From Sphingomonas bacterium (GTDB taxonomy: Bacteria; Pseudomonadota; Alphaproteobacteria; Sphingomonadales; Sphingomonadaceae), in the NCBI GenBank assembly GCA_026785645.1, contig JAJAZM010000085.1, positions 1 through 19,579 of the forward strand: 19,579 bases of DNA, in the 5' to 3' direction. The position numbers and the translations under genes are program-made. The notes beneath the pieces were generated by a model, which saw nothing but the letters and a program-made list of their open reading frames with translations, was not told the origin of the DNA and did no database searches. This document shows, piece after piece, positions 7,873 through 13,999 of this stretch (the stretch's first letter is position 1; the number at the start of each line of letters is the position of its first letter).

Positions 7873-9015
7873 GTGAACATGATTTTGCCGGTAACGGAGA
7901 GGGAAGGACGCCTGCGTCCGCGGACCAGCCCAAAACCGCTTCGCGAGCTTCCGCTCGACCAGATCATCCTCGGCGATTGCATCGCGGAGATGGCGCGCCT
8001 GCCCGACAAGAGCGTCGACATGATCTTCGCCGATCCGCCCTATAACCTTCAGCTTGGCGGCGACCTGTTGCGGCCCGAGGGCGGCAAGGTTGATGCCTGC
8101 GACGATGATTGGGACAAGTTCGACAGCCTCGCGACCTACGACGATTTTACCCGCGAATGGCTGGCCGAGGCGCGGCGCATCCTCAAGGATGACGGCACCA
8201 TCTGGGTGATCGGCAGCTATCACAACATCTACCGCGTCGGCACCTTGCTACAGGATGCCGACTTCTGGATCTTGAACGATATCATCTGGCGCAAGTCCAA
8301 CCCGATGCCCAACTTCCGCGGCACCCGCTTCACCAATGCGCATGAGACATTGATCTGGTGTGCCAAGGACGAGAAGGCCCGCTACACCTTCAACTATCGC
8401 CAGATGAAGGCGCTTAACGACGACCTCCAGATGCGCAGTGACTGGGTGCTTCCGATCTGTTCGGGGGGCGAGCGCGCCAAGGACGGTAACGGCGACAAGG
8501 CGCACCCGACGCAAAAGCCCGAGAGCCTGCTGTATCGCGTGCTATTGTCCTGCACCAAGCCGGGCGACATCGTGCTCGACCCGTTCTTCGGCACCGGCAC
8601 CACTGGCGCGGTGGCGCGGCGACTGGGGCGTCGCTGGATCGGGATCGAGCGCGAACCGGCTTATGCCAAGGTCGCAGCCGCACGGATCGCAGCCACGCTA
8701 CCGCTCGACGAAAGCGCGATGACGGTGATGGCCGACAAGCGCTCGGCCCCGCGAGTCGCCTTCGGGCTGTTGGTCGAAAGCGGGATGGTCCCGGCGGGAT
8801 CGCTGATGACCGACGCCAAACGCCGCTGGACCGCCACCGTCGGTGCTGATGGCTCGATCGTCTGCGACGGTCACGCCGGCTCGATCCACAAGGTCGGCGC
8901 GGCGCTTCAGGGCGCACCGTCATGCAATGGCTGGACCTTCTGGCATGTCGATGTGAACGGGCAGGCGCAGCCGATCGATGCTTTGCGGCAAGCGCACCTT
9001 TCGGGGCTCGCCTGA
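7873..9015 (+). CDS. ccrM: Cell-cycle-regulated DNA adenine methyltransferase (GANTC), CcrM
   Basis: 380-residue beta-class N6-adenine methyltransferase that methylates the A of GANTC, timing transcription and replication events in alphaproteobacteria. Catalytic motif IV DPPY is at 54-57 (FADPPYNLQLGG), followed by the target-recognition region (RKSNPMPNFRGTRFTNAHETLIW) and HPTQKPE, then motif I DPFFGTGTTG at about 236-245; this order defines the beta class. The last 90 or so residues (from PRVAFGLLVESG to WTFWHVDVNG) are the C-terminal RAMA-type DNA-binding extension typical of CcrM. The GTG start is picked from the ribosome site. folP starts 4 bases after the stop, so the two are probably co-transcribed. 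It stands alone, with no restriction enzyme nearby, as expected for an orphan regulatory methylase. Confidence 0.96.
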   Translation: MNMILPVTEREGRLRPRTSPKPLRELPLDQIILGDCIAEMARLPDKSVDMIFADPPYNLQLGGDLLRPEGGKVDACDDDWDKFDSLATYDDFTREWLAEARRILKDDGTIWVIGSYHNIYRVGTLLQDADFWILNDIIWRKSNPMPNFRGTRFTNAHETLIWCAKDEKARYTFNYRQMKALNDDLQMRSDWVLPICSGGERAKDGNGDKAHPTQKPESLLYRVLLSCTKPGDIVLDPFFGTGTTGAVARRLGRRWIGIEREPAYAKVAAARIAATLPLDESAMTVMADKRSAPRVAFGLLVESGMVPAGSLMTDAKRRWTATVGADGSIVCDGHAGSIHKVGAALQGAPSCNGWTFWHVDVNGQAQPIDALRQAHLSGLA

Positions 9016-9019
9016 GCCA

Positions 9020-10078
9020 ATGAAAATTCTCCTCCGTCCGACCGGTTTCGTCGATTCCCCGTTCGGCCATAACGGCAAGGTTGCGCGGCTTGCAGGCGGT
9101 CTAAACTGGTTCGCGTCGGTCGAACTGATCCACGGCGACGGCGCGCGGGAGCTGGTTGCGGTCGATGGAATCGAAGCGCGGTTTGATGACGCCATGGCCG
9201 CCGTCTGGGGCCGGATCATCGCCCCGCGTGCGCAGCTCACGCTCGGTGCCCGCACCATCCGCCTCGACCAGCCGCAGGTGATGGGGATCGTCAACTCCAC
9301 CCCCGACAGTTTCTCCGACGGTGGCCAGTTCGCCGACGCCCGCGCCGCCGCCGAGGCTGGCGCGAGCATGGCGGCAGCAGGCGCAGCGCTGATCGACGTT
9401 GGCGGCGAATCGACTCGCCCGGGTGCCAAGGACGTGTGGGAAGGCGACGAAATCGAGCGTATACTGCCGGTCGTCCAGCAACTCGCTGCGGGCGGCACGG
9501 CGGTGTCGATCGATACCCGCAAGGCGGCGGTGATCGAGGCCGCGCTTGGGGCCGGGGCAGGTCTGGTCAATGATGTCTCGGCGTTGACCTACGACGACCG
9601 CTCGGCCGGAGTTGTCGCGGCCGCCAATGTCCCGATCATCCTGATGCATCACCAGGGGGACCCGCAGAGGATGCAGGACGCCCCGCGCTATGGCGACGTG
9701 CTGGTCGAGGTGTACGACTGGCTCGAACAACGGATCGCAGCGGCCGAAACGGCGGGGATCGCCCGCGCTGACATCCTGGTCGATCCGGGCATCGGTTTTG
9801 GCAAATCGGTGGCGCATAACCTCGAGCTGATCAACGGGCTCGCCTTGTTCCATGGCCTCGGCTGCCCGATCGTGTTCGGCGCCAGCCGCAAGCGGATGAT
9901 CGGCGCGTTGTCGAACGAAGCCCCCGCCGACCAGCGCCTCGCCGGAAGCCTCGCGCTTGCGCTCAAAGCGGCCGAACAAGGCGCACAACTGATTCGCGTC
10001 CACGACGTCCCCGAGACAGTCCAGGCGCTCAAGGTGTGGCGCGGCCTGCGCGACCAGGCGCTGACTCCGCGGGTTTAA
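9020..10078 (+). CDS. folP: Dihydropteroate synthase
   Basis: Joins 6-hydroxymethyl-dihydropterin diphosphate and p-aminobenzoate to dihydropteroate in folate synthesis; sulfonamide target. At 352 residues it carries about 75 residues before the TIM barrel, an extension of unknown role. Motifs in order: MGIVNSTPDSFSDGG (88-102; the usual second residue after Asn is often Val, here Ser), IDVGGESTRPGA (125-136), SIDTRK (163-168), NDVSAL, LMHHQGDPQRMQ (208-219), DPGIGFGK (255-262) with K262, GASRKRMIG (287-295) and a final IRVHDV. All substrate loops look intact. The start ATG at 9020 is preferred because the open frame before it lies inside ccrM. The last 50 bases overlap the 3' end of the convergent gene on the other strand. 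Confidence 0.96.
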   Translation: MKILLRPTGFVDSPFGHNGKVARLAGGLNWFASVELIHGDGARELVAVDGIEARFDDAMAAVWGRIIAPRAQLTLGARTIRLDQPQVMGIVNSTPDSFSDGGQFADARAAAEAGASMAAAGAALIDVGGESTRPGAKDVWEGDEIERILPVVQQLAAGGTAVSIDTRKAAVIEAALGAGAGLVNDVSALTYDDRSAGVVAAANVPIILMHHQGDPQRMQDAPRYGDVLVEVYDWLEQRIAAAETAGIARADILVDPGIGFGKSVAHNLELINGLALFHGLGCPIVFGASRKRMIGALSNEAPADQRLAGSLALALKAAEQGAQLIRVHDVPETVQALKVWRGLRDQALTPRV

Positions 10079-10805
10079 TAGCGACGATCATCGGCCCCAG
10101 CGGAACCCCGGCGTCCTGACGTCCCGCCGCCGGATCCCACAACGAGCTGACTGATCCGTCGAGATAGAGCGCGTTCTTCGCCTGAAGCCCGTCGCGAAAG
10201 AAGCGCGCCAGCTTCCCGAACGACACCACTTCATTGCTGATCACGAACAATGGCCTGCCATTGGCGGTGATCCCGACGCCGTTACGAAGGTAGCGCGACT
10301 GGCCGTCGGGATCGAATTTGGGGTGGATACGGCCGTCGATCACTAGCATCGGCCCCGATTGGGTGGCGAAGGCGACGTTCGGCGCCAACTTGAATGCTTC
10401 GCTGGTGGCGATTCCAGCGGTGCCGTCGCGCCTCAGCAGGAAAACGCCATTGGGCTTCAAATGGAAATTGCCCCCGCCGTCGCGCGTGTTGATGGCGTGG
10501 ACCTGCACCCCGTCGACTACCGCCAGCCCGATCGGCCGCCCTTCCTCGTCGAACATCCCGGCGTTCATCGCGAACGCCACTTGGTCGGCGGGGACATTGG
10601 CCATCACCTCTGCAAAGCTCCTCAGAGGAACCCCGTTTCGACCCGCGGCGATCAGGCGAAGCTTGCCCGACCCGGGGTCGCACACCGTGAAACGGCTGCC
10701 CTCGAACAGCTCGATGCGGCATGATGATTCGGGCCATTGCCGCTCGGGCGAGGACGATCCGCATGCGGCGAGCAACAGGAAGGCGAGGACGAGGCGGCGC
10801 ACCAC
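10029..10805 (-). CDS. Phosphodiester glycosidase (NAGPA/DUF2233)-like lipoprotein
   Basis: 258 residues. The N-terminus MVRRLVLAFLLLAACGSSS has a lipobox LAAC with Cys15, so an envelope lipoprotein is likely. The body matches the phosphodiester glycosidase domain named after the mammalian uncovering enzyme: AMNAGMFDEEGRPIGL (about 79-94), GGGNFHLKPNGVFLL (about 110-124) and ALYLDGSVSSLW (about 214-225). The natural substrate in bacteria is unknown; cell-envelope sugar phosphodiesters are a guess. Start is one of two adjacent GTG codons (10805 or 10802). It lies 14 bases after the activator gene on the same strand, so probably an operon. Its last 16 codons extend past the recognisable domain and overlap folP antisense. 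Confidence 0.85.
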   Translation of the reverse strand: MVRRLVLAFLLLAACGSSSPERQWPESSCRIELFEGSRFTVCDPGSGKLRLIAAGRNGVPLRSFAEVMANVPADQVAFAMNAGMFDEEGRPIGLAVVDGVQVHAINTRDGGGNFHLKPNGVFLLRRDGTAGIATSEAFKLAPNVAFATQSGPMLVIDGRIHPKFDPDGQSRYLRNGVGITANGRPLFVISNEVVSFGKLARFFRDGLQAKNALYLDGSVSSLWDPAAGRQDAGVPLGPMIVAIKPAESAPGRAGRATP

Positions 10806-10819
10806 GCGACACTAGCCGC

Positions 10820-12250
10820 TCAGTTCGTGGTGTCGATCCCGAGTTCGCCGAGCTTGCGATAGAGCGTCGATCGTCCGATCCCCAGCCGCCGCGCGACTTC
10901 GGTCATTCGCCCGCGATAATGCCCGATGGCGAGGCGGATCAGATCGGCTTCGATCTCCTCCATGCTCCTCAAATGGCCATCGGGGCGAAGCAGGGTCAGT
11001 TGCGGCCCGCCAAGTGCATCCTCGGTGCTCATCTGCGCCACCTCGGTCGCGCGGTCGCTCTTGCGCCCCGAAAAGCGCGACTGGATCGCGATATGCGGGA
11101 AATGCTCGGCGGTCAGCGAGGTCTCGTCGCACTTCACCGAGGCGCGGAACAAGACTCCGGCCAGCTGGCGGACATTGCCCGGCCAGCCGTAGCGCATCAG
11201 CACCGCCAGCGCGTCATTGCCGATCGACAGCGCGCGGCCGCCATGTTGCTCCGCGATCCGCGTCAGCAAGTGGCGGGCGAGGGCCGGAATGTCGCCGCTG
11301 CGGTCGCGCAGCGGGGGAATGGTGACGTTGGTCGATTCGACCCGCTCGCGCAGCTTGGGATCGAATTCCGGCCCCAATGGCGCGCTCGACGTCGCGATCA
11401 GCCGTATGTCGACCGAATTGGAGCCGTTGCAGCCGACCGGGCGCACTTCGCCGGTCGCCAGCACGCGGTCGAGGGCGGCTTGGGTCTCAAGCGGAAGCGC
11501 TCCGATGTCGTCGAGCAGCAGGGTCCCGCCATTGGCTTCGACGACCTTGCCGACCTTTTCCGAGAACGCCCCGGGGAAGGCCCCTGCGACATGGCCGAAC
11601 AGGGTCGAATCGATTATGTTGGCGGCGACCGCCTTGCAGTCGACCTGGATCAACGGCCCGCGCTCGCGCAGGCTGGCGGAGTGGATCGCCTTCGCAAATG
11701 TCTCCTTGCCCGCGCCCGGCTCGCCGATCACCAGGATCGGTAGGCGATTGCGCGCCGCCTTGGCCGCGACTGCCAATGCGGCGCGGAAATCAGGCGCCGC
11801 GCCGACCATTTCGTCGAGCGGCAGCACCGGCGACAATTTCTCAGCCAGCGGGGCAAGCTCGCCAGCGGCGCGGCGTCGGTCGCGATGCGCGCTGAGCGCT
11901 TCGACCAGCCGCTCCGGGGCGACCGGGCGGACCAGGAAATCATTCGCGCCGGCGCGCATCGCATCGACCGCGCAGGCGATTGATTCGCCGTCGGCCAGCA
12001 CGATGATCGGAAGATCAGGGCGCGCGGTCTTGAGTTTGGCGATCAGCTGCGGTCCGGTGTCGCCGTTCCAGCCCGACAGCAATGCCGCGCGCACTTCGCG
12101 TCCGTGCGGCCCTTTGAGTAGCTCGAGCGCCCCTTCGGACACGGCATTGGCAAGGCTCCAGCCAGCGCGAGTTGCGGTCGCAGCGACCAGCCGCCGCTCG
12201 GCGGGGTCGCTGTCGATCAGCAACAATGATCGAAGTACTTCTTCACGCAT
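10820..12250 (-). CDS. Divergent sigma-54-type (NtrC family) activator with degenerate receiver
   Basis: 476 residues: receiver-like domain (1-125), AAA+ domain (145-370) and a C-terminal Fis-type helix-turn-helix (MTEVARRLGIGRSTLYRKLGELGI). The receiver keeps D13 and D15, but the phosphorylated Asp position is Ser59 (ALLSGWNG) and the conserved Lys is Arg108 (FLVRPV), so phosphorylation is unlikely. In the ATPase, Walker A GEPGAGKE (176-183) is good and Walker B is LLLDDI (244-249). The sigma-54 contact loop reads GAFPGA (223-228) instead of GAFTGA, and the arginine-finger region LRERVESTNVTIPPLRDR (300-317) has lost the second arginine and appears about two residues short. It may have weak or no sigma-54 activity, or work with other polymerase forms. 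Start ATG has AAAGG 9 bases upstream. The downstream lipoprotein gene is its likely operon partner. Confidence 0.9.
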   Translation of the reverse strand: MREEVLRSLLLIDSDPAERRLVAATATRAGWSLANAVSEGALELLKGPHGREVRAALLSGWNGDTGPQLIAKLKTARPDLPIIVLADGESIACAVDAMRAGANDFLVRPVAPERLVEALSAHRDRRRAAGELAPLAEKLSPVLPLDEMVGAAPDFRAALAVAAKAARNRLPILVIGEPGAGKETFAKAIHSASLRERGPLIQVDCKAVAANIIDSTLFGHVAGAFPGAFSEKVGKVVEANGGTLLLDDIGALPLETQAALDRVLATGEVRPVGCNGSNSVDIRLIATSSAPLGPEFDPKLRERVESTNVTIPPLRDRSGDIPALARHLLTRIAEQHGGRALSIGNDALAVLMRYGWPGNVRQLAGVLFRASVKCDETSLTAEHFPHIAIQSRFSGRKSDRATEVAQMSTEDALGGPQLTLLRPDGHLRSMEEIEADLIRLAIGHYRGRMTEVARRLGIGRSTLYRKLGELGIDTTN

Positions 12251-12422
12251 TCAACGGGCCTTTCGTGCCGCCAGCTTAGCGGCGAGGGGTAAAGGGCGGC
12301 TTAAAGCCCGCGAGCTTGACGGGGACCGTCACAAAAGCCTTGGGGGCTTCACAAAAGCGCTTGGGGGCGGGCCCAGCGATTGATAAGACGCTAGACGAAC
12401 CATCCATTCGAAGGGGAATATC
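12251..12422. promoter_or_regulatory. Divergent intergenic region between activator and transhydrogenase locus
   Basis: 172 bases that must hold promoters for the activator (-) and the subunit IV-like/pntAA unit (+). Visible are a small inverted repeat GACGG-GGA-CCGTC at 12318-12330, an imperfect direct repeat at 12329-12370, and an AAGGGG ribosome site just before 12423. TTGACG at 12316 and GATAAG at 12382 are promoter-like hexamers but not at proper spacing with each other. Confidence 0.45.
12329..12370 (+). repeat. Imperfect tandem direct repeat upstream of the cytochrome oxidase subunit IV-like gene
   Basis: Two adjacent units, 12329-12348 and 12349-12370, both begin TCACAAAAGC and continue with CTTGGGGGC; the second has two extra bases. 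This is the arrangement expected of an operator for a dimeric regulator, possibly the divergent activator (inference). Confidence 0.6.
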
Positions 12423-12572
12423 ATGGCGGCCGATACCAAAGCGCGCGGCTCGAACGACAAAAACATCACGGTCCATAAACGCGATTATTCGGGGTTCATC
12501 AAATTGCTCAAATGGACCTCGGTGATCGTCGCGATCATCTCCGCTGCCGTCATCTACATCATCAGCAATTGA
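12423..12572 (+). CDS. aa3-type cytochrome c oxidase subunit IV-like small membrane protein
   Basis: 49-residue protein with a polar, charged first half (ending in VHKRDYSGFIKLLKW) and a single hydrophobic helix at about 31-48. This layout matches the short bacterial aa3 oxidase subunit IV family (COX4_pro_2), which in sphingomonads is often found directly upstream of the transhydrogenase genes. It would sit in the inner membrane; whether it joins the oxidase or serves the transhydrogenase is not known from sequence. AAGGGG lies 7 bases before the ATG. Its TGA overlaps a TTG that is in frame with pntAA, so translation of the two genes may be coupled. Confidence 0.8.
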   Translation: MAADTKARGSNDKNITVHKRDYSGFIKLLKWTSVIVAIISAAVIYIISN

Positions 12573-12583
12573 GCGCCGGCGGC

Positions 12584-13705
12584 GTGAAGCTCGCGATCCT
12601 GAGGGAAATCGCGCCCGAAACCCGGGTTGCGGCGATCCCCGAAACGGTCAAGAAGTTTATCGCGCTCGGCGCCTCGGTCTCGGTCGAGCGCGGCGCCGGC
12701 GAGACCGCAGGGATTGCCGATGCGGAGTTTGAAGCGGCCGGCGCCACCATCGCCGATCGCGCCACCGCGCTGAACGACGCCGGGATCATCCTGTGCATCA
12801 CCGGCCCCGCACCTGACAGCCTCGCCGGTGCCGCCACAGGCGCGCTGCTGATCGGGGCGCTCGATCCCGCCCGCCGCGCCGACGACATTGCGGCTTATGC
12901 CAGCGCCGGGCTCGACCCGCTGGCGATGGAGAAAATGCCGCGCATTACCCGCGCCCAGTCGATGGACATCCTCTCGTCGCAATCCAACCTTGCCGGCTAC
13001 AAAGCGGTGGTCGACGCGGCCAGCGCCTATGGCCGGGCTTACCCGATGATGATGACTGCGGCCGGCACCGTCAGCCCGGCCAAGGTGTTCGTGATGGGGG
13101 TCGGGGTCGCCGGGCTGCAGGCGATCGCCACCGCCAAGCGCCTCGGCGCGCAGGTCAGCGCGACCGACGTCCGCTCGGCCACCCGCGAGCAGATCATGTC
13201 GCTCGGCGCCAAGCCGATCTTTGTCGAGAATGTCGCCGGGATCGAGGGCGAGGGGGCGGGCGGCTATGCCGGCGAAATGTCTCCTGAATATCAAGCGGCG
13301 CAGGCCGAGCTCGTATCGAGCCACATCGCCAAGCAGGACATCGTCATCACCACCGCCTTGATCCCCGGCCGCGCCGCGCCGCGGCTGATCAGCGATGCCC
13401 AACTTTCGACGATGCGCAGCGGCAGCGTCGTCGTCGACATGGCGGCTGAAGCGGGTGGCAATGTCGAAGGTTGCGTCGCGGGGGAAAGCGTCGTCAAACA
13501 TGGCGTGACGATCATCGGCGCGGTGCAGCTGGCGCGAAGTGTCGCCGCCGATTCCTCGGCCTTGTTCGCGCGCAATCTCTACAACTTCCTCAACGCCTTC
13601 TGGGACAAGGAAAGCGCGGCTCCAATGCTTCCCGACGATGATGAGATCGTGATTGCGCTTCGAGTCGCGCCCCGAATCGAATCGGCCACAGCAACCCCTG
13701 CTTGA
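12584..13705 (+). CDS. pntAA: NAD(P) transhydrogenase subunit alpha, part 1 (NAD-binding domain I)
   Basis: 373 residues; the soluble NAD(H)-binding subunit of the proton-translocating transhydrogenase, which makes NADPH from NADH using the proton gradient. The N-terminus KLAILREIAPETRVAAIPET matches the alanine dehydrogenase/PNT family. MPRITRAQSMDILSSQSNLAGY (from 118) and the Rossmann loop GVGVAGLQAIATAKRLGAQ (172-190) with D195 (SATDVR) are intact, as is the NFLNAFWDKE end of the domain. GTG 12584 was chosen because family members begin with Met-Lys at this point; a TTG at 12569, overlapping the upstream stop as TTGA, is an alternative five codons longer. The partner genes pntAB and pntB are not next to it but 2.9 kb away. 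Confidence 0.95.
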   Translation: MKLAILREIAPETRVAAIPETVKKFIALGASVSVERGAGETAGIADAEFEAAGATIADRATALNDAGIILCITGPAPDSLAGAATGALLIGALDPARRADDIAAYASAGLDPLAMEKMPRITRAQSMDILSSQSNLAGYKAVVDAASAYGRAYPMMMTAAGTVSPAKVFVMGVGVAGLQAIATAKRLGAQVSATDVRSATREQIMSLGAKPIFVENVAGIEGEGAGGYAGEMSPEYQAAQAELVSSHIAKQDIVITTALIPGRAAPRLISDAQLSTMRSGSVVVDMAAEAGGNVEGCVAGESVVKHGVTIIGAVQLARSVAADSSALFARNLYNFLNAFWDKESAAPMLPDDDEIVIALRVAPRIESATATPA

Positions 13706-13759
13706 CCATTTGAACGACTGCCGAAGACGTCACTCGGCGACCGCAAAATGCCAAAACAA

Positions 13760-13800
13760 AAAAGACCGGAAAGGCGATGCCCTCCCGGTCTTTTCGTTTT
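13760..13800. terminator. Bidirectional intrinsic terminator between pntAA (+) and the Gly/Trp peptide gene (-)
   Basis: A perfect 10-bp stem AAAAGACCGG (13760-13769) / CCGGTCTTTT (13785-13794) with a 15-base loop, an A-rich run on the left and TTTTCGTTTT on the right. It can therefore stop transcripts in either direction: pntAA ends 55 bases before it and the minus-strand peptide gene ends about 28 bases from it. Confidence 0.9.
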
Positions 13801-13821
13801 AGTTCAGAGTTTTAGTCTGGA

Positions 13822-13902
13822 TCAGCCGCTGTTTCCGCCGCCGCCCCAGCCTTGGCCGAGTAGCCAACCCCAGAAACCCTTACCATTCGGACGCTTGGTC
13901 AT
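13822..13902 (-). CDS. 26-residue Gly/Trp-rich peptide of unknown function
   Basis: Minus-strand small gene too short for usual ORF cutoffs. The peptide starts MTKRPNGKGFWGW and ends LLGQGWGGGGNSG: a basic head (K3, R4, K8), three tryptophans (W11, W13, W19) and a C-terminal run of glycines. AGGGG sits 6 bases before the ATG, the stop is followed by the strong terminator at 13800-13760, and an AT-rich, CtrA-like site lies upstream, so the unit has all parts of a real monocistronic gene. I do not recognise the family. Possible roles are a membrane-active or interacting micropeptide, or a translated segment of a regulatory RNA. No cysteine and no obvious modification enzymes nearby argue against a classic RiPP. 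The overlapping plus-strand proline-rich frame has no ribosome site. Confidence 0.6.
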   Translation of the reverse strand: MTKRPNGKGFWGWLLGQGWGGGGNSG

Positions 13903-13908
13903 ATCAAA

Positions 13909-13913
13909 CCCCT
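13909..13913 (-). promoter_or_regulatory. Ribosome binding site of the Gly/Trp peptide gene
   Basis: Read on the minus strand this is AGGGG followed by the 6-base spacer TTTGAT and ATG. It is one of the best-placed ribosome sites in the window and is the main reason to accept the 26-codon gene. Confidence 0.65.
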
Positions 13914-13950
13914 GTTCATCGGTGCGAATCGCATCGGCACAGGCGCATTA

Positions 13951-13984
13951 TTAACCTTAATCGATATGGTTATCAAACGATTAA
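13951..13984 (-). promoter_or_regulatory. AT-rich element with CtrA-like box upstream of the peptide gene
   Basis: TTAT-N7-TTAA at 13970-13984 (TTAA-N7-ATAA on the minus strand) matches seven of eight bases of the CtrA consensus TTAA-N7-TTAA, and TTAACCTTAA lies at 13951-13960. One GANTC site is at 13926-13930. AT-rich runs of this length are rare in this window. Transcription start and regulator are inferred only. Confidence 0.4.
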
Positions 13985-13999
13985 GGATTTGGTCCGAAT

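Noticed and set aside
13748..13954. Plus-strand proline-rich frame of 68 codons
   Set aside because: Starts in the terminator region and is antisense to the glycine-rich peptide gene; the prolines mirror its glycine codons. No ribosome site.
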